From the NCBI GenBank assembly GCA_021806765.1, contig JAJZQR010000338.1:1-5522 (forward strand): a DNA stretch of 5,522 nt, read 5' to 3'. Below are positions 1 to 5,332 of this stretch, one piece after another. The first letter of the stretch is position 1, and each line of letters opens with the position of its first letter. The DNA is from Chloroflexota bacterium (lineage in GTDB: Bacteria > Chloroflexota > UBA6077). The notes beneath the pieces are model-generated. The model saw nothing but the letters and a program-made list of their open reading frames with translations, had not been told where the DNA came from and did no database searches. Position numbers and translations under genes: made by a program.

Positions 1-582
1 CAATATCCCTATCTGATTCTTCTCCGGCATGGCCACCGTGATGGTGAACCGGCCGGGGGTATCGCCCCACAGGTGTAAGGAGAGGGTGTTGCCGTTGGGG
101 TAGTTGCCCACCCCCACCTGCCACAGGGGTGGATCCACCGTTATCTCCACCCGATAGGGGCGGAAGCCCCCGGCCTCCGTCGAGCCGATCAGATAGGGAT
201 AGTGGACCAGGACGGACGGGTTGGTCTGGAAAGGTATCGTCGCCGTCTGCCCGGGTGCCACGAAGACGTGGTTGGCGCTGGTGCCCACGACTTCGATGGA
301 GATGGCATTGGTGGAAGCCGTTGCCGCGGGAACGGCCGTACCGGCTTTGGGGATCGACGTCACGACCGTTCCCGTCGCGCCGCTGGTTGATGGGGTGGCG
401 GTAGCCGTTGGGGCGGGGCTGGCCGTCGGTGCGGAAGTGGCGACGGGGGTCGGGGCTGCCGTTTGGGACACCCCGCCGGTGACGGGTGTTGGCGTGGCAG
501 GAGCGCTGCCGCAGCCGGATAGGGTTAGAGGCCCGAGTAGGATGAGGACCACCTGGCACGCTTCTAGCAGTTTATTGTACAT
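1..582 (-). CDS. Lipoprotein of unknown function, 3' end cut by window edge
   Basis: The first 194 codons are visible, starting at ATG 582-580, and the frame is still open at base 1. The N-terminus is a lipoprotein signal: a short start with Lys4, a hydrophobic stretch at residues 11-21, and lipobox Leu-Ser-Gly-Cys with the lipidated Cys at 24. Gly25, not Asp, follows. Residues 25-92 form a low-complexity Ala/Pro/Thr/Ser linker with repeated PTP and APT units, as expected of a spacer holding a domain away from the membrane. From about residue 93 the sequence looks like a beta-rich extracellular domain (alternating Val/Ile/Thr, many Pro, Gly and aromatics). I do not recognise this domain. An AGGGAGG Shine-Dalgarno lies at 593-599, 10 bases before the ATG, which supports this start. 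The gene points away from the LCP gene, so the two are divergent. Export as a lipoprotein is well supported; function is not known. Confidence 0.85.
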   Translation of the reverse strand, partial: MYNKLLEACQVVLILLGPLTLSGCGSAPATPTPVTGGVSQTAAPTPVATSAPTASPAPTATATPSTSGATGTVVTSIPKAGTAVPAATASTNAISIEVVGTSANHVFVAPGQTATIPFQTNPSVLVHYPYLIGSTEAGGFRPYRVEITVDPPLWQVGVGNYPNGNTLSLHLWGDTPGRFTITVAMPEKNQIGIL

Positions 583-906
583 GGTGTTCTTGCCTCCCTG
601 GCAGGCAGTTCTTCCTTCCACCGCGGCTCGGGGGTAGCAGATCGCGACTACCCTCGGATGTCGGTAGCCATGGGCTCATGTAGTACAACGCTGCTGCGAA
701 GGAAAAGGTTCCGCTGTCAACGGTGGACTGCCGGAAGGTGGATGCTGAGACCGTTACGATTCCGCCGGAGAAGAGTTGTATAGGAGCGAGGCTGCGACGG
801 CCCTTTCGACCGGGCTCGTTCCCGCCGGGCAGGCGGCTTCGGACTATCTCGCGGGCTAGAGAGTGGTTGTGCTAGAATGCGGCCTTGGGGCAAGAATTCA
901 GCCATC
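583..906. other. Divergent intergenic region, left part
   Basis: No convincing gene is seen here. It must hold the promoter of the minus-strand lipoprotein gene. A perfect TTGACA reads on the minus strand at 720-715, but no AT-rich -10 lies 16-18 bases further on, so I do not call it a promoter. A hairpin can form between 628-637 and 648-657 (10 pairs, two of them G-T, 10-base loop) inside the presumed lipoprotein leader. A 5-bp hairpin (591-595 with 603-607) partly covers the lipoprotein Shine-Dalgarno. A GC-rich 5-bp hairpin lies at 822-836. None is followed by a T-run, so none looks like an intrinsic terminator. Confidence 0.5.
870..878 (+). promoter_or_regulatory. Extended -10 promoter for the LCP gene
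   Basis: TGCTAGAAT fits the extended -10 form TGnTAnnnT, with hexamer TAGAAT at 873-878. No good -35 hexamer is found 16-18 bases upstream (about 849-856 is GC-rich), as is tolerated for extended -10 promoters. Transcription would begin near 885, about 22 bases before the self-complementary leader and about 185 bases before the preferred LCP start. The call rests on sequence match and position only. Confidence 0.5.
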
Positions 907-1046
907 AGCCTACAGCTATCGGCGTTTGACCCTCGATGGCCGGTATCGCGGGCGTGACAGATGCTGGCCATCGGGTTGATTGTGGGGCATCTGGCAGCCC
1001 GCGGTCTCGGGGGAAGCTGATAGCCAGACGCCGATGGCTGAAGGCT
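907..1046 (+). promoter_or_regulatory. Candidate structured leader RNA upstream of the LCP gene
   Basis: Three nested helices can be drawn by hand. Closing helix: 907-928 pairs with 1025-1046, 22 positions with 19 Watson-Crick pairs, two G-U pairs and one A-A mismatch (912/1041). Inside it, hairpin 932-947 with 960-975 is an uninterrupted 16-bp stem (three G-U) with a 12-base loop. A third hairpin pairs 991-998 with 1016-1023 (8 positions, one G-U and one mismatch). Four T residues (1046-1049) end the closing helix. The Shine-Dalgarno of the LCP gene follows at 1058. A promoter-like -10 lies just upstream. I do not recognise a known riboswitch class. It could be a cis-regulatory RNA, a small palindromic repeat element, or an accident of GC-rich sequence. 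The pairing is seen; the function is inferred. Confidence 0.45.
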
Positions 1047-1057
1047 TTTCGTGCGGT

Positions 1058-1063
1058 GGAGGG
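1058..1063 (+). promoter_or_regulatory. Shine-Dalgarno deciding the LCP start
   Basis: GGAGGG lies 6 bases before TTG 1070. The other in-frame starts, TTG 980 and ATG 1034, lack a well-placed Shine-Dalgarno and would place coding sequence inside the self-complementary leader. This site is the main reason for choosing 1070. Confidence 0.6.
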
Positions 1064-1069
1064 CAAGCC

Positions 1070-2473
1070 TTGGAGGTGACCGCGAGCAGCTCTCGCGAAC
1101 AACAACAGAACGGCAGGGGTACCGGCAGATTGGTCGTGGGTCTGATAGTGGTATCCTTCCTGGTGTTTGTGGTGGGGAGCTTCGTTTTTGCCTATCTTTT
1201 TCTGTTCTCTACCCCGGCCCAGGGAGGTCCGGATATCCTGCCGAAGATTGGTGGGGCAACCCTGGGGTCAAGTCCGCCTTCCAATGAGGACGCTCGGGCA
1301 GCCCCCACTGTCGCGGATATCGGAGACAGACGTTTCTTGAACATCCTGCTGTTGGGGCTCGACCAGAGGGATGACGAGAGGGGTGTCCCCACCCGCAGCG
1401 ATTCCATGATCGTCGTGAGCATCGACCAGGCCAACAAGCGGGCGGCCATGATATCGTTGCCGCGGGACATGTGGGTGCAGATCCCGGGCTACGCCGACAA
1501 CCGGATCAACGTGGCCAACTTCCTGGGGGACGCCTACAAGTACCCTGGCGGGGGCCCAGCCCTGGCCAAGAAGACGGTGGAGGCCAATTTCGGTATGAAG
1601 ATCGATTACTACGCCCGCATCAACTTTCGGGGCTTCGAGAAGGTCGTGGATACCCTTGGCGGTATCGACGTCAACGTGGAACAACCCATCATCGACAACG
1701 AGTACCCCACCGAAGACTACGGCTTCATGAGGGTCTACATACCGGCGGGCAGGCAGCATATGAATGGCACGGTGGCGCTGCAGTACGCCCGGTCCAGGCA
1801 CAGCGAGAATGACTTCGGGAGGGCGCACCGGCAGCAGGTGGTGCTGATGGCCATCAAGGATCGGGCTCTACAGTTGGACGTAATCCCCAAGCTACCGACC
1901 CTGATGAACACCTTCAAGGACATGGTGGATACCGACATGCCACCCCAGGAGATCCTTCGACTGGCGGCTATGGCCAAGGATATCCGCGACAACAGCGTGA
2001 GCACCCTGGTGATCGACGACAAGCTGGCACCTCCCTTTGTGGGCGAGGGAGGGGCGGACCTGTTGATGCCGAACAGGCCGGAGATCCGGAAGGCCATCGC
2101 CGCGCTGCTGGCAGACCCGGTGATCAAGCAGGAGGGGGCGAAGATCGAAGTGGCCAACGGCACCACCCGTTCGGGGCTCGCCACCAGGACGGGCGACTTT
2201 CTGTTGGACCAGGGCTTCGATGTGAGCAAGGTCTCCACGGCGGATCGCGCCGACTACAAGACGACCCAGATCCTGGTTGTGGGGGACAAGAAGGGGACGG
2301 CAGCACTGCTGGCCCAGATGCTGAAGTTGGATCCTCGTGCTATCGTCTACAGTTCGACACCCTCGGCCGTCCCTACCCCCATGGCGGCCACCAAGCCCAC
2401 GCCGGTTACCAAAGCCGGTGCTGGTCCGGACATCAGGGTGATCCTGGGCACGGACTTCAACCTTCCGCAGTAG
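1070..2473 (+). CDS. LCP (LytR-CpsA-Psr) family glycopolymer transferase with LytR_C domain
   Basis: The 467-residue protein from TTG 1070 has a short cytoplasmic N-terminus, one membrane segment (about 21-46), a Pro/Gly/Ala-rich spacer, an LCP domain (about 88-260) and a LytR_C domain from about 357. LCP hallmarks are visible: NILLLGLD (91-98), RSDSM with Asp111, SLPRD with Arg132, DNRIN with Arg145, the GGID stretch (197-200), YARSR (239-243), and NDFGRAHRQQ with Arg251 and Arg254. These Asp/Arg residues bind the pyrophosphate of the polyprenyl-linked substrate. LCP enzymes transfer glycopolymers from undecaprenyl pyrophosphate to the cell wall or surface, acting outside the membrane. LytR_C starts at IEVANGTTRSGLA and ends with DIRVILGTDF; a Pro/Thr/Ala-rich insert (about 425-453) splits its last part. 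ATG 1034 (479 residues) and TTG 980 (497 residues) are alternative starts. A TGA at 977-979 closes the frame upstream. The family call is firm; the exact glycan is unknown. Confidence 0.93.
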   Translation: MEVTASSSREQQQNGRGTGRLVVGLIVVSFLVFVVGSFVFAYLFLFSTPAQGGPDILPKIGGATLGSSPPSNEDARAAPTVADIGDRRFLNILLLGLDQRDDERGVPTRSDSMIVVSIDQANKRAAMISLPRDMWVQIPGYADNRINVANFLGDAYKYPGGGPALAKKTVEANFGMKIDYYARINFRGFEKVVDTLGGIDVNVEQPIIDNEYPTEDYGFMRVYIPAGRQHMNGTVALQYARSRHSENDFGRAHRQQVVLMAIKDRALQLDVIPKLPTLMNTFKDMVDTDMPPQEILRLAAMAKDIRDNSVSTLVIDDKLAPPFVGEGGADLLMPNRPEIRKAIAALLADPVIKQEGAKIEVANGTTRSGLATRTGDFLLDQGFDVSKVSTADRADYKTTQILVVGDKKGTAALLAQMLKLDPRAIVYSSTPSAVPTPMAATKPTPVTKAGAGPDIRVILGTDFNLPQ

Positions 2474-2579
2474 AGTCATCCGCTTTCGGCTATCAGTCTT
2501 GCCTGCCAAACAACCATTCCATCCAGAGCGGGGCGCTGACCAGAGGGCTCCGGAGAGGAAGTACATCGGTGGGGAAGGC
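2474..2579. other. Spacer between the LCP gene and the fdhD promoter
   Basis: No gene is supported here. Small palindromes occur, such as AGCGGGGCGCT at 2527-2537 and CTCCGGAG at 2548-2555, but none has the long stem plus T-run of an intrinsic terminator. Whether LCP transcription continues into fdhD cannot be decided from the sequence. Confidence 0.4.
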
Positions 2580-2609
2580 TTGACAGCATCGAAGGGTAGA
2601 GGCTATAGA
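2580..2609 (+). promoter_or_regulatory. Sigma-70-type promoter for fdhD
   Basis: A perfect -35 TTGACA (2580-2585) is followed after 18 bases by TATAGA (2604-2609), which keeps the first four bases of the -10 consensus but lacks its final T. Transcription would start near 2616, about 50 bases before the preferred fdhD start. It suggests that fdhD is transcribed separately from the LCP gene. Confidence 0.55.
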
Positions 2610-2650
2610 AAGAGAGACAGCAGTGGCAGTTGTCGCCAGGCTCGATGGTG

Positions 2651-2656
2651 GGAAGG
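2651..2656 (+). promoter_or_regulatory. Shine-Dalgarno deciding the fdhD start
   Basis: GGAAGG lies 9 bases before ATG 2666. The earlier in-frame starts, TTG 2630, ATG 2645 and GTG 2648, have no comparable site, and the residues they would add do not look like the usual FdhD N-terminus. Confidence 0.5.
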
Positions 2657-2665
2657 TCAGGTTCG

Positions 2666-3466
2666 ATGGAAGAGCGAGTGCCGGTGGAGATAGTGGCCGG
2701 CCCTTCAGTGTACGTCTGGAGCCAGCATGGGGGATGGGAGCCCGGCCCGAGCAATTTGGGCGAAGAGGTGGCGCTCACCCTCTACCTGGACAGGGTGGAG
2801 CTGGCCACATTGATGTGCACTCCAGAGAAGCTGAACTATCTGGTGGCCGGATTCCTCCGCTCGGAGGGGCTGATAGATCGACTGGACGACATCGCATTGA
2901 TGCGGGTGTGCGATGAGGATCGGGTGGCGGACGTGCGGCTGATGCGGCCGGGAAAGCCCGCCGGCAGGCGCATCCTGACCTCCGGATGTGGCGGGGGTGT
3001 GACCTTCGACGAAGGAGACTCCTTGATTCCCGTGGAGTCGGATTTCACCGCAGATCCTGCTTCCCTGCTGGCCTGCATGAAGGCGATGCTGCGTCTGTCG
3101 CCGGACACGATGGAGAGAGGCGGAATGCACGTGTCGGCCCTCTCCGACGGAGAGCATCTGCTGGTGGTATCCAGGGATGTCGGTCGCCACAACACCCTGG
3201 ACAAGCTTTGGGGTGAGTGTCTGTTTCGAGAGATCCCGACCGAGGGGAAGCTGCTGTTGACCACGGGGAGGCTTTCCTCGGAGATGATGATCAAGGTGGC
3301 GAAGATGGGTGTGCCCATAACTGCCTCCTTGAACTCGCCCACCGTGCGGGCGGTGCAGTTGGCCGAGCGATTGGGGATCGCCGCAGTGGGCTATGTGCGG
3401 GGTTCTCGCCTCTCCGTTTACTCCCATTCCGAGAGGCTGGGTGTGCCCGTGCCGCTCTTGAAGTGA
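2666..3466 (+). CDS. fdhD: Formate dehydrogenase accessory sulfurtransferase FdhD
   Basis: This 266-residue protein matches the FdhD family across its length, near the usual size. FdhD takes sulfur from a cysteine desulfurase (IscS in E. coli) and passes it to the molybdenum or tungsten cofactor, which makes formate dehydrogenase active; it works in the cytoplasm. Visible hallmarks: VPVE near the N-terminus, LMCTPEKLNYLVAGFLRSEG (49-68), the sulfur-carrying loop TSGCGGG with Cys108, SRDVGRHNTLDKLWG (169-183), TTGRLSSEM (199-207), and SLNSPT..AVQLAERLGI..VGYVRG (221-246). E. coli FdhD has a CxxC pair in this loop. Here the first Cys is kept (108) and the second position is Gly111, so a single cysteine would serve. 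No formate dehydrogenase or cofactor gene is in the window. The stop TGA overlaps an ATG (TGATG, 3464-3468) that opens a 32-codon frame leading into the PAP2 gene. Confidence 0.93.
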   Translation: MEERVPVEIVAGPSVYVWSQHGGWEPGPSNLGEEVALTLYLDRVELATLMCTPEKLNYLVAGFLRSEGLIDRLDDIALMRVCDEDRVADVRLMRPGKPAGRRILTSGCGGGVTFDEGDSLIPVESDFTADPASLLACMKAMLRLSPDTMERGGMHVSALSDGEHLLVVSRDVGRHNTLDKLWGECLFREIPTEGKLLLTTGRLSSEMMIKVAKMGVPITASLNSPTVRAVQLAERLGIAAVGYVRGSRLSVYSHSERLGVPVPLLK

Positions 3467-3564
3467 TGGCTTCCCCGGACTCCTTACGCCTTCTTTCTCT
3501 CGATTGCGGGCTCTACTCCCCGCGGACTATCCTGCTGTTGGATCCGAAATCCCGTGAGAACTGA
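3466..3564 (+). CDS. Possible 32-residue coupling ORF, doubtful
   Basis: An ATG overlapping the fdhD stop opens a 32-codon frame that ends at TGA 3562-3564, 11 bases inside the PAP2 gene, which starts at GTG 3554. The peptide begins MASPDSLRLLSLDCG and has no recognisable domain. It has no Shine-Dalgarno of its own, so it would need re-initiation by ribosomes finishing fdhD. Such a frame could carry ribosomes to the PAP2 start, which itself lacks a clear Shine-Dalgarno. A chance open frame is equally possible at this length. A 7-bp hairpin (3504-3510 with 3519-3525, two G-U) lies inside it. Confidence 0.15.
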   Translation: MASPDSLRLLSLDCGLYSPRTILLLDPKSREN

Positions 3565-4234
3565 CAACCGCCAAGCCGCTGGTTTCGGCCTCACGCGGCC
3601 GGAACCTCGGATCGTTGCCATCGTTGGCGGCCTGATCCTCTTTCTGCTGTTGACGGTGATGGTTCACGCCCGCTGGCTGGCCGGCGTGGATCACGATGCG
3701 TCGGTGGCGAAGCAGGTCCTGGTGAGTCCGCTCCTGGATGGCTGGTCGGCCACCGTCTCCATCCTGGCCTCGGCGGAGCTATCGGTCCTCTATGGGACGA
3801 TCGGTGCTCTCCTTCTCTGGCGGCGAGGTTTCCGCTGGTGGTCTCTCGCGCCCCTGACCTTCCTGCTGGGGGTGCCCCTGGAGGTTCTCTTCAAGGAGAC
3901 GGTGCAGCAGCCCCTGGTGCCGCTCGAGTTCGTGCGTCCGGCCCACTATCCCCTGGCCAGCGTCTCCCTGAACGGCTCCTTTCCCAGCGGCCACGCCATG
4001 CGGATCGGCTTCTTCTGTGTCTTTCTGGCCATACTGCTGTGGGAGAGGCGCGGTAGGGTGTGGCGGGGGGCCGCAGCAGGGGCTATCCTGCTGGCGCTGC
4101 TCTTCGGCTTTGCCCGGGTCTATGGCGGGCAGCACTGGTTGAGCGACGTGATCGCGGGGTTAGACCTGGGGGCGGTCCTGGCGTTGTTGGTGGCCCCTCC
4201 GGTGGCTACACGGCTACGAAGGACTGAGGACTGA
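3554..4234 (+). CDS. PAP2-family membrane phosphatase
   Basis: This 226-residue integral membrane protein has hydrophobic segments at about 20-36, 66-89, 97-113, 150-163, 173-186 and 199-215. The PAP2 (type 2 phosphatidic acid phosphatase) motifs are present. Motif 1 is K114...RP128-129, with 13 residues between Lys and Arg-Pro instead of the usual six. Motif 2 is PSGH (144-147) with the catalytic-site His147. Motif 3 is ARVYGGQHWLSD (187-198), with Arg188, nucleophile His194 and Asp198; the usual first Ser is Ala187. Relatives remove phosphate from undecaprenyl pyrophosphate, phosphatidic acid or phosphatidylglycerol phosphate. Its place between LCP and dTDP-sugar genes makes lipid-carrier recycling plausible but not shown. 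GTG 3554 is the only start codon in frame after the fdhD stop, which lies in the same frame; no strong Shine-Dalgarno precedes it. The last codons and stop lie within a heptad-repeat tract. Confidence 0.85.
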   Translation: MRTDNRQAAGFGLTRPEPRIVAIVGGLILFLLLTVMVHARWLAGVDHDASVAKQVLVSPLLDGWSATVSILASAELSVLYGTIGALLLWRRGFRWWSLAPLTFLLGVPLEVLFKETVQQPLVPLEFVRPAHYPLASVSLNGSFPSGHAMRIGFFCVFLAILLWERRGRVWRGAAAGAILLALLFGFARVYGGQHWLSDVIAGLDLGAVLALLVAPPVATRLRRTED

Positions 4235-4276
4235 GGACCAAGGCAGTTCTGAGTTCTGGGTTCTGAGTTCTGAGTA
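4221..4276 (+). repeat. Heptanucleotide tandem repeat tract (left arm)
   Basis: Read in steps of seven from 4221: GGACTGA, GGACTGA, GGACCAA, GGCAGTT, CTGAGTT, CTGGGTT, CTGAGTT, CTGAGTA. The first part is GGACTGA-type; the second is the related GTTCTGA/GTTCTGG type, with four units at 4246-4273. The tract starts inside the PAP2 gene, supplies its final codons and its TGA stop, and runs into the intergenic space. Seven-base tandem repeats between genes are known, for example the STRR repeats of filamentous cyanobacteria, but I cannot assign this one to a named family. Confidence 0.8.
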
Positions 4277-4311
4277 GGTAATCCCAGAACTCAGAACTCA
4301 GAACCCAGAAC
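4253..4311. repeat. 23-bp perfect inverted repeat built of heptads, between convergent genes
   Basis: Bases 4253-4275 are exactly complementary to 4289-4311, leaving a 13-base loop (4276-4288). The right arm carries four heptads (CCAGAAC, TCAGAAC, TCAGAAC, CCAGAAC; 4284-4311), mirror copies of the left-arm units. The hairpin sits between the PAP2 stop (4234) and the rmlB stop (4316-4318) and could form in both transcripts. Neither side has a T-run, so it is not a classic intrinsic terminator. It may still slow polymerase or protect the 3' ends of both messages. Confidence 0.9.
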
Positions 4312-4315
4312 CGGG

Positions 4316-5317
4316 TTACAGGGGCTTGTAGTTCTGCTTGTAGTACTCCCAGTACTCCCCGGACTTGAGGGGCCGCCACCAGGCCTCGTTCTCCACGTAC
4401 CAGCGGACCGTCTCGGCCAGGCCCTCCTCGAAGTTCCGAGCGGGCTCCCACCCCAGGCGGTGGGTCTTGCTGCAATCCAGGGAGTAGCGACGGTCGTGGC
4501 CCGGACGATCCTTGACGAAGCGCAGGAGGGAGCGAGGTTTGCCCAGCAACTCCAGCACCTGTCCGGCGATGTCTAGATTGACCCGCTCGTTTCCACCCCC
4601 GATGTTGTAGGCCTCTCCTACCTCGCCATGGTGGAGCACCGCATCGATGCCGGTGCAGTGATCCAGGACGTACAGCCAATCCCTCACCTGCTGGCCATCG
4701 CCATAGATGGGGAGTTCCTGATCGTCCAGGGCGTTGGTAATCAGCACCGGGATCAGCTTCTCAGGGTACTGGTAGGGGCCGTAGTTGTTGGATCCCCGGG
4801 TGATGAGCACCGGCAGTTCGTAGGTCACGTGGTAGGCCTTGACCATCATCTCGCCACCGGCCTTGCTGGCAGAGTAGGGGCTTCGCGGCCGAAAGGGGTC
4901 CTCTTCCTGAGAGGAGCCCGTGGGGATATCCCCATACACCTCGTCGGTGCTCACCTGGAGGAAGCGCTCTATCCCATGCTTCTTGGCCGCCTCCAGCAGG
5001 ACGAAGGTGCCGTAGACATCGGTGTGGATGAAGCTGCCCGCATCCATGATGGAACGGTCCACGTGGGTTTCCGCGGCGAAGTTGAGGATGGCGTCTACCT
5101 CCGCCACCAGACCGTCTACCAGCTGCTGGTCGCAGATGTCACCCTTGACGAAACGGTAGTTGGGGTTGCCGGCCACGTCCGCCAGGTTGGCCAGGTTTCC
5201 CGCGTAGGTGAGTTTGTCCAGGACCACTATCTCGTAGTGGGGGTAGCGAGAGAGCATGTAGCGGACGAAGTTGCTGCCAATGAAACCAGCGCCGCCGGTG
5301 ACCAGCAGTCTCTTCAA
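4316..5317 (-). CDS. rmlB: dTDP-glucose 4,6-dehydratase
   Basis: This 333-residue protein, close to the family's usual length, is an extended short-chain dehydrogenase that converts dTDP-glucose to dTDP-4-keto-6-deoxyglucose with bound NAD, the second step towards dTDP-L-rhamnose and other deoxysugars. Visible features: Rossmann motif TGGAGFIGSN (7-16), the DKLTYAGN segment (34-41), NFAAETHVDRSI (79-90), the active-site triplet Thr124-Asp125-Glu126 in STDEVYGD, the catalytic YSASK (Tyr148, Lys152), NNYGPYQYPEKLIP, and DRPGHDRRYSLD near the C-terminus. The start is TTG 5317-5315; no in-frame ATG or GTG is near, and GAGAGG sits 7 bases upstream. The rmlA stop is 15 bases upstream, so the two form an operon. 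rmlC and rmlD are not in the window. The gene converges on the PAP2 gene across the heptad hairpin. The gene name rfbB is a synonym. Confidence 0.96.
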   Translation of the reverse strand: MKRLLVTGGAGFIGSNFVRYMLSRYPHYEIVVLDKLTYAGNLANLADVAGNPNYRFVKGDICDQQLVDGLVAEVDAILNFAAETHVDRSIMDAGSFIHTDVYGTFVLLEAAKKHGIERFLQVSTDEVYGDIPTGSSQEEDPFRPRSPYSASKAGGEMMVKAYHVTYELPVLITRGSNNYGPYQYPEKLIPVLITNALDDQELPIYGDGQQVRDWLYVLDHCTGIDAVLHHGEVGEAYNIGGGNERVNLDIAGQVLELLGKPRSLLRFVKDRPGHDRRYSLDCSKTHRLGWEPARNFEEGLAETVRWYVENEAWWRPLKSGEYWEYYKQNYKPL

Positions 5318-5324
5318 TGTGATA

Positions 5325-5330
5325 CCTCTC
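5325..5330 (-). promoter_or_regulatory. Shine-Dalgarno supporting the TTG start of rmlB
   Basis: GAGAGG on the minus strand lies 7 bases before TTG 5317, inside the 15-base rmlA-rmlB gap. It justifies the unusual start codon. Confidence 0.7.
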
Positions 5331-5332
5331 TG

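Noticed and set aside
4..201. 14-base inverted repeat (4-17 and 188-201) within the lipoprotein gene
   Set aside because: It is a single short match inside coding sequence, about 170 bases apart, with no extension; most likely chance.
717..971. 84-codon minus-strand frame in the divergent intergenic region
   Set aside because: It is Arg/Ser/Pro-rich with no domain and no good ribosome site, and it would run across the LCP promoter and leader.
907..1046. Assignment of the leader to a known riboswitch (cobalamin, c-di-GMP, c-di-AMP, T-box, Moco)
   Set aside because: Short similarities such as GGGGGAAGC occur, but the ordered conserved motifs of these classes are not present.
980..1069. Longer LCP N-terminus from TTG 980 or ATG 1034
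   Set aside because: Neither has a well-placed Shine-Dalgarno, the added residues look unlike a normal LCP N-terminus, and they coincide with the self-complementary leader. ATG 1034 remains a fallback.
1268..2566. Long minus-strand open frames opposite the LCP gene (1268-1828, 1735-2238, 1892-2566)
   Set aside because: They are antisense to a well-supported LCP domain, overlap one another, and have no recognisable protein features.
3464..3556. fdhD and the PAP2 gene lie in the same frame, separated by one TGA and 29 open codons
   Set aside because: Both proteins are complete at normal family length, and the in-between codons resemble neither; a read-through fusion is not supported.
4253..4311. 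Heptad hairpin as a standard intrinsic terminator
   Set aside because: The stem is strong, but no T-run follows it on either strand.
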